A DNA stretch of 64,000 bases from Longimicrobium sp. (GTDB lineage: Bacteria; Gemmatimonadota; Gemmatimonadetes; Longimicrobiales; Longimicrobiaceae), in contig DASUYB010000029.1 in the NCBI GenBank assembly GCA_036377595.1, positions 1 through 64,000 of the forward strand. Reading direction: 5' to 3'. A program made the position numbers and the translations under genes. The notes under the pieces were generated by a model, which made no database searches, had not been told where the DNA came from, and worked only from the letters and a program-made list of their open reading frames with translations. Below, one piece after another: positions 14,108-23,436 of this stretch; positions within the stretch are counted from its first letter, which is position 1, and each line of letters begins with the position of its first letter.

Positions 14108-15809
14108 CTTCCTCTAATTCGTAGCAGTTCAGCACGTTGCGCGGCCCCAGCCATCCCTTGCGGGCCACGCGCACGCCCCACTGCACGTGGTCGAGCGAGC
14201 TGGTGGAGTGCGCGTCGGGGTCGATGGGAACGAGCACGCCGCGCGACGCCGCGTACCGCGCGTTCTTCCAGTCGATGTCCAGCCGCGCGGGGTCGGCGTT
14301 GATCTCGATACAGACGCCGTGCTCCGCGGCCGCGTCGATCACCGCGACGACGTCCACCTCGTAGCCGTCGCGGCGCAGCAGCAGGCGCCCGGTCGCGTGG
14401 CCCAGGATGGTGAGGTGGGGATTGGAGACGGCGCGCACCAGCCGCGCCGTCATCTCCTTCCGCCCCAGGTTGAACGCGCTGTGGACGGAGCCGACCACGT
14501 AGTCGAACCCGGCCAGCACGTCGTCGTCGTAGTCGAGCGACCCGTCGGCCAGGATGTCGCTCTCCACCCCCTTGAACAGGCGGACGCGCTTCTTCCCCTT
14601 CCCGCCGTGCGCGCGGTTCCAGCCGTCGATGTCCGCCCACTGGTCGCGGACGCGGTGGGGGCTCAATCCCCCCGCGTATGAGGCGGTCTGCGAGTGGTCC
14701 GCGATCCCCAGATAGCTCCACCCGCGCTCGCGTGCGGCCTCGCCCATCTCGGCCAGCGTGGCGCGCCCGTCCGAATACGTCGTATGGCAGTGAAAGGTGC
14801 CCCTGAGGTCGCCGATCTCCACGAGCTCGGGGAGCGTCCCCGCCGCCGCGGCCTCGATCTCCCCCCACCCCTCGCGCAGCTCCGGCTCGATGAACTGCAG
14901 ATCGAGCGCGCGGTAGACGGCCGCCTCGTCGCGCGCGGCGACGCGCTTTCCGTCCCGCCACAGGCCGTCCGCGGAGAGCCGCATCCCCATCTCCTGCGCG
15001 CGCGCCTCGAGCTGGGTCAGGTGCTCCGCGCTTCCCGTGGCGTAGAGCAGCGCCGTCGCCCAGCGCGCGGGGGGGACGCAGACGAGCCGCGCCTTCAGCC
15101 CGTCGGAGAATTGGATCTCCGCGCGATCCTCGTCCCCACCTCGCTTCGACGCCGCGCCGCTCAGCGCGCGGAAGGCGGCGAGGACCGCGGCGGGATCCTT
15201 CGCGGCGGCGACGAGATCGACCGAGTCGACCACCTCGCAGTCGCGCCGCACCTCGCCCGCGGTGTCGGCCTTCGTCACCCCGTCGAGCGTGTCGAGCCAC
15301 TCCAGCAGCCGCTCGGCCACCTCCAGCGCGGCGTAGAGTCTCCGCCTTCCCCGCGCCGCGCGCGCGAAGGCGATGGATTCGAGGATCTTCTGCTCCGTCT
15401 TCGCGCCCATCCCGGGGAGCGAGGCGAGACGGCCGGCGAGCGCGGCCTCTTCCAGCCGGTCGAGCGAGTCGATCCCCATCTCCGCGTAGAGCGTGCGGAC
15501 GCGCCGGGGGCCGAGGCCCTTGATCCGCATCAGGTCGTACAGCCCGATCGGCGTCTCCGCGGCCAGGCGGTCGTACAGCGACGAGCGCCCCGTCTCCACC
15601 AGCTCGCGGATGACCTCGGCGATCCCCGCGCCCACGCCGGGGAGCGAGGTCAGGCGGCCCTCGGCGGCCAGCTGCACGAGGTCGGCGCCGCTGGCCTCCA
15701 GGCGGCGGGCGGCGGTGGCGTACGCCTTGGCGCGGAAGGGGTCGCCCCCCACCACCTCCAGCAGCATGGAGATCTCGGAGAGGACCCCGGCGACCTCCGG
15801 CGCCTTCAT
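14064..15809 (-). CDS. polX: PolX-family protein (polymerase domain degenerate, PHP domain intact)
   Basis: 581 residues, normal for bacterial PolX. Two helix-hairpin-helix regions (LPGVG ~56, LPGMG ~131) precede the palm. In the family the palm has GS-x-RR ... GDID and a third Asp in a QVDLR strand. Here the segment reads GEVRRDCEVVDSVDLV (185-200) and GLKARLVCV (237-245): by eye the first Asp is Ser196, the second is kept (Asp198) and the third is Arg241. The PHP domain is complete: HCHTTYSDG (340-348), IADHS, GVESDIL, GSVHS, INADP, DPDAHST. I expect a PHP nuclease/phosphoesterase with little or no polymerase activity. ATGA overlap with the upstream gene, 44-bp overlap with nth. Confidence 0.88.
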   Translation of the reverse strand: MKAPEVAGVLSEISMLLEVVGGDPFRAKAYATAARRLEASGADLVQLAAEGRLTSLPGVGAGIAEVIRELVETGRSSLYDRLAAETPIGLYDLMRIKGLGPRRVRTLYAEMGIDSLDRLEEAALAGRLASLPGMGAKTEQKILESIAFARAARGRRRLYAALEVAERLLEWLDTLDGVTKADTAGEVRRDCEVVDSVDLVAAAKDPAAVLAAFRALSGAASKRGGDEDRAEIQFSDGLKARLVCVPPARWATALLYATGSAEHLTQLEARAQEMGMRLSADGLWRDGKRVAARDEAAVYRALDLQFIEPELREGWGEIEAAAAGTLPELVEIGDLRGTFHCHTTYSDGRATLAEMGEAARERGWSYLGIADHSQTASYAGGLSPHRVRDQWADIDGWNRAHGGKGKKRVRLFKGVESDILADGSLDYDDDVLAGFDYVVGSVHSAFNLGRKEMTARLVRAVSNPHLTILGHATGRLLLRRDGYEVDVVAVIDAAAEHGVCIEINADPARLDIDWKNARYAASRGVLVPIDPDAHSTSSLDHVQWGVRVARKGWLGPRNVLNCYELEEVEEILAQRKQGRPA

Positions 15810-16708
15810 CCCTCGGCGCCCTCCGCGGGGAACCCGGCGCCGGAGAGGCGCACGCGGTGGTAGGGAAGGCGGCTGAGCGGCACCTGGCCGGGGCGGTCCT
15901 CGGCGCGGCGCTCGGGCGCCGGCTCGGCCTCCACGTCGGCGGGGTGCGCGTCGACGTACCAGAGCGCGCGAGCCAGCAGCTTGAGCGCCTCCGTCGTGGT
16001 GAGGATCGAGTACAGCCCCGCGATCTCGCCGCCGGGGAGGATGTTGTCGAAGTCGCGCGCGCCCTCGCGCCCCGGCGCCTCGGCCCAGGTGGCGGGGATG
16101 CCCGGACCCGCCTCGGTGTCGAAGGGGATCACGCTGAACCCCGCGCGGCCGCGGCGCAGGCCGAGCACCATCAGCACGTTCAGGTCCTGGTACGCGCCGC
16201 CGCCCAGCGGGTCGCGCCCCTCGCACACGGTGGCGAAGAAGCCGTCCACCGGCTCGGGCGGCACGTCGGTGGAGATGCTGGCCCAGAAGAGCTTGGCGGG
16301 CAGCTGCACGTAAACGCTGGGCACGGGGAGGGTGAGCGTCCAGTCCTCCAGCGCCGGCGCGGCCTCCACCAGGTAGCGGGCCACGGGCGCGTCGAGGCAG
16401 TAGATGCGCCGCCCGAAGCGCCAGAAGTTGAACGCGTGGTAAAGCAGCGCGCGGTACTCCTCCAGCATCTCCGGCGGCGCGTCCTGCGGCACCATGTCGC
16501 GCGCGGCGTCGCCGGCCAGCGTCAGGAACCCGAAGCGCTCGCGCGCCAGCGGGTCCTCGCCGTGCATCTCGGCCTCGGCCAGGATGCGCGGGAAGATGCG
16601 GTTCTCGAACGCCGGCTCGCCGAACGCCATCTCGTAGGGCGTCAGGAAGGGTCCCGCCTCGCGCCGCGGCTCGGGGTGCGTGCCCGCGCCGGCTTCCGTC
16701 TCCGTCAA
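15806..16708 (-). CDS. Conserved-looking protein of unknown function
   Basis: 300 residues from a TTG start at 16708 with GGAGG five bases upstream; there is no ATG before the conserved-looking part (PYEMAFGEPAFENRIFPRI). The protein is rich in aromatic and acidic residues, has no signal or membrane helix, and contains RALLYHAFNFWRFG and LTTTEALKLLARALWYVD segments. I do not recognise a family. Its TGA overlaps the polX ATG (ATGA), so it is probably translated with polX-nth and may have a related role; that is only context. An upstream ~260-bp-family repeat and a palindrome occupy the gap to 17155. Confidence 0.65.
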   Translation of the reverse strand: MTETEAGAGTHPEPRREAGPFLTPYEMAFGEPAFENRIFPRILAEAEMHGEDPLARERFGFLTLAGDAARDMVPQDAPPEMLEEYRALLYHAFNFWRFGRRIYCLDAPVARYLVEAAPALEDWTLTLPVPSVYVQLPAKLFWASISTDVPPEPVDGFFATVCEGRDPLGGGAYQDLNVLMVLGLRRGRAGFSVIPFDTEAGPGIPATWAEAPGREGARDFDNILPGGEIAGLYSILTTTEALKLLARALWYVDAHPADVEAEPAPERRAEDRPGQVPLSRLPYHRVRLSGAGFPAEGAEG

Positions 16709-16776
16709 CGCCACCTCCGCTCGCTCCGCCCCGGGGTCAGGAACTGCGCTTCGGGATCGATCCTCCAACAGATGGA

Positions 16777-16959
16777 ACTGCAGGCTTTGGGCGTGTTTGG
16801 CGCCGAGACGCCAAAACGGGCTGCGCGCGCGGTAGGGCACGATACCACCGTGCCCAACCGCGCCAGGCCACCGCCGCGCCCGGCATCCAAGCGGTCCGCG
16901 GCGACGGCGCGCGCGCGGCGGCGTCCCGGCCCTCCGGGCGCGCATCCCTCACGCGCGCG
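16777..16959 (-). repeat. ~260-bp GC-rich interspersed repeat, copy 2 (partial)
   Basis: Reverse orientation relative to copies at 2061-2322 and 48608-48867. It keeps the block read on the minus strand as GTGAGGGATGCGCGCCCGGA and the end with GGCGTCTCGGCGCC and CACGCCCAAA, but lacks the pyrimidine-rich palindrome of the other two. Confidence 0.78.
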
Positions 16960-17063
16960 GCCACATCCTGCAAACCGAGCGCCGAAACACGGCGAGCCAA
17001 GCTACGCGGCCGCTCCTCCGGCGCGCCAGCAAACATCCGCGCCGTCACCGATTCTTTTGAATT

Positions 17064-17136
17064 CTCTCACGGAGGGCACGGAGGTCACGGAGAAAAACCT
17101 TCTGTTCTCCGTGTCCCCCGTGCCCTCCGTGAGAGC
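17064..17136. repeat. Long palindrome, family II, copy 2
   Basis: CTCTCACGGAGGGCACGGAG pairs with CCCCGTGCCCTCCGTGAGAG around a short AT-rich loop (AGAAAAACCTTCTG). It sits 18 bp after the stop of the DUF2071 gene on the minus strand and probably terminates it. Confidence 0.8.
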
Positions 17137-17154
17137 CATCCAGCGATGCCGCCC

Positions 17155-17892
17155 TCAGACGATGCGGCGGGCGCGGCGCACGACGATGGGCGAGCCGTCG
17201 GCCACGAACGCGGACGAGGGCGGCGCGGCCAGCGGCCCGGCGAACTCGGCGCCGTACAGCGCGGCCACGTCGGCGTCGAGCGCGGCCTTGTCGGCGGACC
17301 AGACGCGCCACGACGGGTGCTCCACGCGGTACTCGACCGTGCCGCCGTCGCGCTGGGCCGTGTATCCCCAGTAGTGCTCGGTGATGAACTCCTCCTCCGA
17401 CCCCGCCACCAGCGGCGCCGAGCCGCCGGAGAAGCGGGCGCGCAGCGAGCTCCATCTCCCCCCGAACCTCCAGCCGTACTCCGCCTCGCCGCTGGGGTCG
17501 CTGATCCGCACCGCGTGGCGCATGGGCAGGGCCACGTAGCGCTCGTTGTAGACCAGGCGCGCCAGCGTCGCGATGGCCCAGCGCGGCACGATCTCGCGGA
17601 TGAAGCACACGCCCCGCCGCCACCCCTCCGGCCCCTGCCGCCCGACGTAGAAGCGGAGGTTCACCTCCTCGAAGTTGCGGTGGAAGGGGATGGGAACGCC
17701 CAGCACGCGCGTGTCCAGGAACATGAACCCCACGGCGCTGACGAACGTCCGCCCCTGCCACGCGTCCAGCTCGGTGCCGCGCGGGACGTACGGGCGCAGG
17801 ATGCCCGGGTCCACCTCCCAGTTCAGCATCACCAGCGTACGCCACGCCGCGGTCAGGAAGCGTCCGGGCGCGGCGGGAACGGCGTCGCTCAT
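17155..17892 (-). CDS. DUF2071 (YqjF-like) family protein
   Basis: 245 residues, no signal peptide. It matches the DUF2071 layout: an opening FLTAAWRTLVMLNWEVDPGILRPYVPRGTELD, then VSAVGFMFLDTRVLG-PIPFHRNFEEVNLRFYV, a central REIVPRWAIATLARLVYNERYVALPM, and a late TEHYWGYT. YqjF-like proteins are widespread cytoplasmic proteins of unknown biochemical function with a lipocalin-like fold suggested. Transcribed alone; no partner gene is evident. Confidence 0.88.
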   Translation of the reverse strand: MSDAVPAAPGRFLTAAWRTLVMLNWEVDPGILRPYVPRGTELDAWQGRTFVSAVGFMFLDTRVLGVPIPFHRNFEEVNLRFYVGRQGPEGWRRGVCFIREIVPRWAIATLARLVYNERYVALPMRHAVRISDPSGEAEYGWRFGGRWSSLRARFSGGSAPLVAGSEEEFITEHYWGYTAQRDGGTVEYRVEHPSWRVWSADKAALDADVAALYGAEFAGPLAAPPSSAFVADGSPIVVRRARRIV

Positions 17893-17977
17893 CGCGGCCT
17901 CGCGCGTGGGTGTCGATGGACGCGACGGGCGGCGCCACGTCGCGCGCGGCGCCGCCCGTCGATGCCGCGGATGCGCG

Positions 17978-18253
17978 TCACGGCGTGGTGCCGCCCGGCT
18001 GGCTCATGCGGTTGACCTCGTCCTCCTGCCGCTGGTAGGCTGCGTTGGCGCTGTCGACGCCGCGCCGCGCCACGCCCGGCGCACCGGCCATCCCGGTCGG
18101 AGGCGCGGCCTCGGGTGCGGCGGGAGCCGGCGCGGGGGCCGCGGGCGCGGACGCGTCGGAGGCGGGAGCGGCGCCGGGCTGCGCGTCGTCATTGCCGCAC
18201 GCGGCCAGCACCAGCGCGGCGGCCGCGAGGGCCGCAAAACGTGAGCGGGTCAT
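17978..18253 (-). CDS. Small Ala/Pro-rich lipoprotein
   Basis: 91 residues with the lipobox VLAAC at about residues 15-19. The mature part is low-complexity (Ala, Pro, Asp) with a helical segment VDSANAAYQRQEDEVNRM near the end. Exported and lipid-anchored by prediction; function unknown. Proline-rich spacers like this often place a C-terminal element away from the membrane. Confidence 0.65.
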   Translation of the reverse strand: MTRSRFAALAAAALVLAACGNDDAQPGAAPASDASAPAAPAPAPAAPEAAPPTGMAGAPGVARRGVDSANAAYQRQEDEVNRMSQPGGTTP

Positions 18254-18382
18254 GAGTCCTCGGGGTGGATGGAGCGGATGTAGGGTGTGTGGCTCGCAAT
18301 CTCTGCGCAGGCGCGGCGGCGGGCAAGCGATCCGTCATGCTCGACCAGGAAATCGGACACGCATTAACGACGAACTGAAGTG

Positions 18383-18446
18383 TCACACGGAGGAAACGGA
18401 GGGAAGCCGGTGCGGCACTCCGTTTCCTCCGTTCCCTCCGTGTGAG
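18383..18446. repeat. Long palindrome, family II, copy 3
   Basis: TCACACGGAGGAAACGGAGG pairs with CCGTTTCCTCCGTTCCCTCC then GTGTGA. It lies in the ~290-bp gap between two minus-strand lipoprotein genes; the rest of the gap shows only a GC stem-loop at 18481-18516. Confidence 0.8.
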
Positions 18447-18480
18447 CCTTCTTTGCTGTTCCTCTGATATATGGATGAAT

Positions 18481-18516
18481 CGAGCCCCCGCGCGGCGAAG
18501 TGCCGGCGGGGGCTCG
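18481..18516 (-). terminator. GC-rich stem-loop after the 18.5-kb lipoprotein
   Basis: CGAGCCCCCGC pairs with GCGGGGGCTCG, 26 bp past the stop codon of the lipoprotein gene. The following bases are AT-rich but not a clean T run, so termination efficiency is uncertain. Confidence 0.45.
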
Positions 18517-18541
18517 TATGCGTCTAGGGCGATGCCGCGCG

Positions 18542-19180
18542 TCAGCTGCCGACGTGCTCGATCACGCCGTCGACGGCGAAGCCGCAGAAGTTGCCGGTGA
18601 GCCGCACGTTCTGCGTTCCCGTGACGAGGTCGGCGCTCAGGTCCACGGTGCAGCGCCCGGAGCCGCCGCGGCCGTTGTCCCAGGTGAACCCGCCGATCTC
18701 CGTCAGGTGAAAGTCCGTCACCCCGCTGGCGCCGCTGGCCGCCGCGCGCAGCGTCACGTCGATCTTGGGGTCGCCGCTCAGGGTGAAGACCGCGCCGTCG
18801 TCCGTGCGCACCTTGCAGCCGGTGTGGGCCACGGCCAGGTTCGCGGCCACCTGCGCGGTGCTGGCCTGCGCGTCCACCGCGCCGCCGATGGTGCCGGCCA
18901 CGGCCACGTCGCCGCCCGCCGGGCACTGCTGCCGCGTGTCGAAGGTGAACGAGAAGGTGCTGCTGCCGTTCGCCGACTGCAGTCGCGCCCCGCGCGCGCC
19001 GGCGGGCACGCCGCCGTCGCTGAAGCCGGCGCCCACCGCGAAGACGGCGTGGTTGAGCGCGAGCGCCTGGGCGCGGGTGAGCTGGGCGTCGCTGGGCGCG
19101 GTGGCCGAGCCGCCGTCGCAGGCGGCCGTGGCCACGGCGGCAAGGATCAGGGTCGCGGCGGCGAGCACGCGGTTGCGCAT
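18542..19180 (-). CDS. Predicted lipoprotein, unknown function
   Basis: 212 residues. N terminus MRNRVLAAATLILAAVATAAC is a signal with lipobox ATAAC. The mature protein looks mostly beta: FSFTFDTRQQCPAGG, GTIGGAVD, GCKVRTDDGAVFTLSG, and a final NVRLTGNFCGFAVDG. It has several Cys that could form disulfides. No family recognised; similar-looking extracellular beta proteins are frequent in this lineage. Confidence 0.7.
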   Translation of the reverse strand: MRNRVLAAATLILAAVATAACDGGSATAPSDAQLTRAQALALNHAVFAVGAGFSDGGVPAGARGARLQSANGSSTFSFTFDTRQQCPAGGDVAVAGTIGGAVDAQASTAQVAANLAVAHTGCKVRTDDGAVFTLSGDPKIDVTLRAAASGASGVTDFHLTEIGGFTWDNGRGGSGRCTVDLSADLVTGTQNVRLTGNFCGFAVDGVIEHVGS

Positions 19181-19300
19181 GGAATCGGGCTCCTGCGGGG
19201 TTCACCGGCTCCGGCGGGAAGGAGTTGCCGGACACCCAATCTAACGGCGTTTTCCGTCTGCCGGTAGCAGAGGGGTATTAAGCTGCCAGGGTGATGCAAG

Positions 19301-20011
19301 TCACTCCCCGACGTCCGACGCCTCGGCAACCCGGCGGAGACGCGATTCCACGCGCATGGGCAGCGCCGGGTCGAAGCGGGCGTCGGGAAGCGCGCCGGCG
19401 ATGGCATACGCGGCATCGCTCGAAGCGAGGAAATTCCGGGTCTGCTCGGCGATCCAGCCGCGGAGCTCCGGCTCGGCTGCGGCGACTTCGTCCGGCAGCT
19501 CCGGCCGGCCCGCGAACAGCGACACGATGTCTTCGAGGTCGTGGCTGCCGATGTAGTCGCCGCCGGCGCGTCCTTCCACGGCGCTCCACTTGGTCGCGAG
19601 AAAGACCTCTGCGCGCGGGATGCGGATGCGCATGCCGGACGGAAGCGTGTGAGTGCGTGAGGTTTCGAACGCCAGCGGATACCACCGGTTCGCGAAGCCG
19701 AGCGCGCGCTCGCCTAACGGCATGACATCGAGAATCCCCGCCTCGGAGCGCCACCGGCAGATCGGCGCGCCGGCGGAGGAATCCTCGCGGAAGCCGAGGG
19801 CCCGCAGCCGTTCCGCCACACGCTCGTACTGGACGCGGGTCACGGCGGAGCAGATCACGTCGACGTCCACGGTCACGCGCGTCCGTGCCGCCGCGGGGTC
19901 GGTGAAGAGGAGCCCGGTCACCTGTCCGCCGACGAACACGACTTCGTCGAGAAGAGGCCCAAGCTGGCGCGCCATCGGTTCGAGGAGCCGCGAGTTGGAG
20001 CTCGCCTTCAT
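19301..20011 (-). CDS. Nucleotidyltransferase toxin-like protein (AbiEii-type)
   Basis: 236 residues. It has the VFVGGQVTGLLFTDP motif and TVDVDVIC Asp-x-Asp site that mark AbiEii/DUF1814-type nucleotidyltransferases, and later FLATKWSAVEGR and SHDLEDIV, seen in the same group. Such proteins act as toxins by modifying tRNA or other targets, usually with a cognate winged-helix antitoxin. The ATG overlaps the stop of the upstream regulator (ATGA), the classic order for a type IV toxin-antitoxin operon. Substrate is unproven here. Confidence 0.75.
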   Translation of the reverse strand: MKASSNSRLLEPMARQLGPLLDEVVFVGGQVTGLLFTDPAAARTRVTVDVDVICSAVTRVQYERVAERLRALGFREDSSAGAPICRWRSEAGILDVMPLGERALGFANRWYPLAFETSRTHTLPSGMRIRIPRAEVFLATKWSAVEGRAGGDYIGSHDLEDIVSLFAGRPELPDEVAAAEPELRGWIAEQTRNFLASSDAAYAIAGALPDARFDPALPMRVESRLRRVAEASDVGE

Positions 20012-20526
20012 CGCTGTGCCAGGTAAGAAGCAAGCCACTCCCGCGCCCGCTCGCGCTCGCGCGACTGGCCTACACGCAGCACATCGATGACCGTAAGCGC
20101 ACCGTACAACTCGGGGTCCTCGCCTGCCAGCAGCGGCGCACCGGGGTAGAGCGGCGTGATGCTTTCTCCGCGTACCGTACCGTCCGGACTCGGCCACACC
20201 AGGTCGCCGCCACCCGTGAACGCATCGCGGAGCGGGGGAGCCGAATGCGCCGTCGGCACGCCGCGAGTGATCGCGCCCAACGATGGAAAGAAGACGTACG
20301 GCACGCCAAACAGCAGGAATTCCTTCAGATTCGGGCGATTCGGCAGCCGCGTGCCGGGAATGAGGAGCATCGCCGATTGGAGCCGCCTGACTCCGCCGTG
20401 AACGGCGCCCAGGCTCAGGTGCAAGCGGGCCGAGAGCTCCTCGTAGAGCATGTTCGGCGTTGCCGTGAGCGCAAGCGTGATCACGACATCGGCCGGCCGC
20501 AGCGAAGGTTGGCGCGCGACGTTCAT
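20008..20526 (-). CDS. Winged-helix regulator, probable antitoxin (AbiEi-like)
   Basis: 172 residues from ATG 20526; a GTG at 20544 would add six. The N-terminal region (MLYEELSARLHLSLGAVHGGVRRLQ) is a clear helix-turn-helix/winged-helix. The C-terminal half (FFPSLGAITRGVPTAHSA, LYPGAPLLAGEDPELYGALTVIDVLR) has no known motif to me. It is co-translated with the nucleotidyltransferase. Two near-perfect palindromes surround its promoter, which strongly suggests that it represses its own operon. Confidence 0.72.
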   Translation of the reverse strand: MNVARQPSLRPADVVITLALTATPNMLYEELSARLHLSLGAVHGGVRRLQSAMLLIPGTRLPNRPNLKEFLLFGVPYVFFPSLGAITRGVPTAHSAPPLRDAFTGGGDLVWPSPDGTVRGESITPLYPGAPLLAGEDPELYGALTVIDVLRVGQSRERERAREWLASYLAQR

Positions 20527-20545
20527 AAGAGGCGGTGGTTTCACG

Positions 20546-20633
20546 TTTCACGAATCGTGAAAATCACGTTAGCGTTCCCAGAACCGACAAGTCAAGAAAC
20601 TGGTTTTTCACGTTTCATGAAACGTGAAAAAAC
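20546..20633 (-). promoter_or_regulatory. Promoter flanked by two palindromic operators
   Basis: On the minus strand TTGACT (20595-20590) and TAACGT (20571-20566) are 18 bp apart. Downstream of the -10 lies the perfect 17-bp palindrome TTTCACGAATCGTGAAA (20546-20562). Upstream of the -35 lies a ~31-bp near-perfect palindrome containing TTTCACGTTTCATGAAACGT (20603-20633). Both contain TTTCACG/CGTGAAA half-sites, so one dimeric protein could bind both and occlude or loop the promoter. The likely binder is the antitoxin encoded downstream. Confidence 0.7.
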
Positions 20634-20684
20634 ATCGGACGAAAGGGGAGCAGATCGGCTCCCCCTCGCCTTCCCGGGTGAACC

Positions 20685-23099
20685 CTACTCCCCGTAAGGC
20701 ACCCAGATGTTCTTGATGTGCGTGGCGTGGCGCAGGAACTCGGGGCCCTCGCCCTGCACCGGGTCGAGCCAGTCGCGCGGGCGGCCGTAGCCCACCCAGG
20801 TGCGCTTCATGTTGCCGGCCGAGAGGCGCTCCACCATCTCGCTCCCCTCCGCCGTGCCGAAGTACCACATGGCGTCGACGTCGTCGTGCGCGGCCAGCGT
20901 CTGCGCCAGCTCGTCGCGCTTGCCGGTGACGATGTTCACCACGCCGCCGGGGACGTCGCTGGTGTCGAGCACCTGGTAGAAGTCGGTCGCCGCCAGCGGC
21001 CAGCGCTCCGAGGGGATGGCGACGACGGCGTTCCCCATCGCCATCGCGGGGGCGATGAGGGAGACGAAGCCCAGCAGCGGCGCGTCGTCGGCGCAGGCGG
21101 CGCCGATCACCCCGATGGGCTCGCGCATGGCCAGCGTGACCATGCGGAAGGGGGTGGCGTGCACGTCGCCGTCCCACTTGTCGGCCCAGGCGGCGTAGGT
21201 GTAGAGCCGGCGGATGGTCGCGTCCACCTCGCGCGCGGCGGCGGCCTCGTCGCCCGTCATCGAAGCGATGCGGCGGGCGAGCTCGTCGGTGCGCGCGGCC
21301 AGGTTCTCGGCCATGTAATACAGCACCTGCGCGCGGTTGTGGCCGGTCTGCTTCCCCCAGCCGGCGGCCTTGTGCGCCGCCTCCACCGCGTTGCGCACGT
21401 CCTTGCGGTTCCCCAGCCCCGCCTCGCCCACCAGCCGTCCCCCCGCGCCGTGGACGGGGAGCGAGTAGCCGCCGTCCGGCCGCGCCTGCTTCCCGCCGAC
21501 GTACAGCTTCGCCGTGCGGTCGATGGGCGGCAGCGTCGGCCCCTTCGCCTTCGCGCCCGTATCCCCCTTCGGCGCCCTGGTCTTCGTCTGCTGCGCGCCG
21601 TCGCCCCTCACCTTCCCCAGCGCCTTCTCCCACTTGGGCTTGACATATTCGTACAGCCCCTCGCGGCCGCCCTCGCGGCCGTAGCCGCTCTCGCGGTAGC
21701 CGCCGAAGCCGCTGGCCGCGTCGAACACGTTGGTGCTGTTCACCCACACCGTGCCCGCCTTGACCTTGGGGGCGATGTCGAGCGCCAGGTTGATGTTCTC
21801 CGTCCACACGCTGGCGGCCAGCCCGTACGGCGTGTTATTGGCCAGCTCGACGGCTTCCGACGGCGTGCGGAAGGTCATGGAGACGACCACGGGGCCGAAG
21901 ATCTCCACCTGCGCGATGGTCGACGACGGCGCCACGTCGGTGAAGAGCGTGGGGGGGAAGAAGCATCCCTCCTGCGGGCAGCTCCACGACGGCTGCCACA
22001 TCGTCGCCCCTTCCTCCACGCCCTGCTGTACCAGCTCCTGGATCTTCTGCAGCTGCACGGGGGCCACGATCGCGCCGATGTCCACCGCCTTGTCGAGCGG
22101 GTCGCCCACGCGCAGCGTCTCCATCCGCGCCCGCAGCTTCTCCGTCAGCCGCTGCGCGATCCCCTCCTGCGCCAGGATGCGGCTTCCCGCGCAGCAGACC
22201 TGCCCCTGGTTGAACCAGATCGCGTCGACCACGCCCTCGACCACGGAATCCAGGTCCGCGTCGTCGAAGACGATGAACGGGCTCTTCCCGCCCAGCTCCA
22301 GCGACAGCTTCTTCCCGCTCCCCGCCGTGGCGACGCGGATGATGCGGCCGACCTCGGTCGATCCCGTGAACGCGACCTTGTCCACGTCGGGATGCTCGAC
22401 CAGGAGCGCGCCCGTCCGCCCGTCGCCGGTGATGATGTTGACGACCCCCGGCGGCAGCCCGGCCTCGTCGCAGATCTCCGCGAAGAGGAGCGCGGTCAGC
22501 GGGGTGAACTCGGCGGGCTTCAGCACCACCGTGTTTCCCATCGCCAGCGCCGGGGCGATCTTCCAGCTCAGCATCAGCAGCGGGAAGTTCCAGGGGATGA
22601 CCTGGCCGACGACACCGACGGACGCGTAGTCGCGCAGCTCGGCGTCGGTCTCCATCAGCTGCGCCCAGCCGGCGTGGTGGTAGAAGTGGCGGGCGACCAG
22701 GGGGATGTCGATGTCGCGCGACTCGCGGATGGGCTTGCCGTTGTCCATCGACTCGAGCACGGCGAAGAGGCGCGAGTGCTTCTGCACCTGCCGGGCGAGC
22801 GCGTAGAGGTAGCGCGCGCGGCCGTGCCCGCCCAGCGCCTGCCACCCCTCGAGCGCGCGCCGCGCCGCGCCGACCGCCGCGTCGACGTCCGCCTTCCCCG
22901 CCTGCGCGATGCGCGCGAGCGGCTGGTTGTTCGACGGGTTGACGGAGTCGAAGTATTCGCCGGTTTCGGGATCGCGCCACTCGCCGTCGACGTACAGGCG
23001 CATGGTGCGGTTCCGCTCCTCCAGCCAGCGGACGGCGGGCGAGGCGCTTTCGGGCGCGGGCCCGTACTCCAGCGTCTCGAAGATCTCGGCGATGCTCAT
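20685..23099 (-). CDS. Two-domain aldehyde dehydrogenase (ALDH16-like)
   Basis: 804 residues from ATG 23099 (GAAGGAC upstream). Residues ~1-480 are a complete [35 protein letters not shown] with the general-base Glu, and [12 protein letters not shown] with the catalytic Cys. A Lys/Thr/Pro-rich linker leads to a second ALDH-like domain (~530-800) that keeps the NAD-fold outline ([31 protein letters not shown]) but lacks the Cys. This one-active, one-silent architecture is that of ALDH16. It oxidises an aldehyde to the acid with NAD(P); substrate unknown. Transcribed alone, divergent from the rhomboid gene. Confidence 0.9.
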   Translation of the reverse strand: MSIAEIFETLEYGPAPESASPAVRWLEERNRTMRLYVDGEWRDPETGEYFDSVNPSNNQPLARIAQAGKADVDAAVGAARRALEGWQALGGHGRARYLYALARQVQKHSRLFAVLESMDNGKPIRESRDIDIPLVARHFYHHAGWAQLMETDAELRDYASVGVVGQVIPWNFPLLMLSWKIAPALAMGNTVVLKPAEFTPLTALLFAEICDEAGLPPGVVNIITGDGRTGALLVEHPDVDKVAFTGSTEVGRIIRVATAGSGKKLSLELGGKSPFIVFDDADLDSVVEGVVDAIWFNQGQVCCAGSRILAQEGIAQRLTEKLRARMETLRVGDPLDKAVDIGAIVAPVQLQKIQELVQQGVEEGATMWQPSWSCPQEGCFFPPTLFTDVAPSSTIAQVEIFGPVVVSMTFRTPSEAVELANNTPYGLAASVWTENINLALDIAPKVKAGTVWVNSTNVFDAASGFGGYRESGYGREGGREGLYEYVKPKWEKALGKVRGDGAQQTKTRAPKGDTGAKAKGPTLPPIDRTAKLYVGGKQARPDGGYSLPVHGAGGRLVGEAGLGNRKDVRNAVEAAHKAAGWGKQTGHNRAQVLYYMAENLAARTDELARRIASMTGDEAAAAREVDATIRRLYTYAAWADKWDGDVHATPFRMVTLAMREPIGVIGAACADDAPLLGFVSLIAPAMAMGNAVVAIPSERWPLAATDFYQVLDTSDVPGGVVNIVTGKRDELAQTLAAHDDVDAMWYFGTAEGSEMVERLSAGNMKRTWVGYGRPRDWLDPVQGEGPEFLRHATHIKNIWVPYGE

Positions 23100-23176
23100 G
23101 GCGGTGTCCTTCTCGCGCGCGGATGTGTTGATCGGCAGGAAGATACACCGATGCGGGGCCGGGCGCATCTAACGGA

Positions 23177-23359
23177 AGTGCCCAGTGCCCAGTGCCCAGT
23201 GCCCAGTGCCCAGTGCCCAGTGCCCAATGCCCAATGCCCAATGCCCAATGCCCAATGCCCAGTGCCCAGCGTGGACACTCGTGCTCTTCGCACTCAGGAC
23301 TTGGGACTCAGGACTTAGGACTTTCTGTTCTGGGCACTGGGCACTTGGCACTGGGCACT
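23177..23359. repeat. Heptamer array (AGTGCCC/AATGCCC) with inverted remnant
   Basis: Thirteen perfect 7-nt units run from 23177 to 23267: seven AGTGCCC, five AATGCCC, one AGTGCCC. From 23289 a diverged 7-nt periodic stretch (ACTCAGG, ACTTGGG, ACTTAGG) leads to four inverted units (GGGCACT) at 23332-23359. It occupies most of the 337-bp gap between two divergent genes, so it overlaps or displaces their promoters. The remaining gap shows nothing clear. Confidence 0.9.
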
Positions 23360-23436
23360 CCTGGAACCCGCGTGCACGCCACGCCGTACCCCCGTACATT
23401 GGTCGCCGCATCCCGAGGCCACACCCGGAGAGCCCG

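Noticed and set aside
23177-23359. Heptamer array considered as a CRISPR array
   Set aside because: Units are 7 nt with no spacers, and no cas gene is present.
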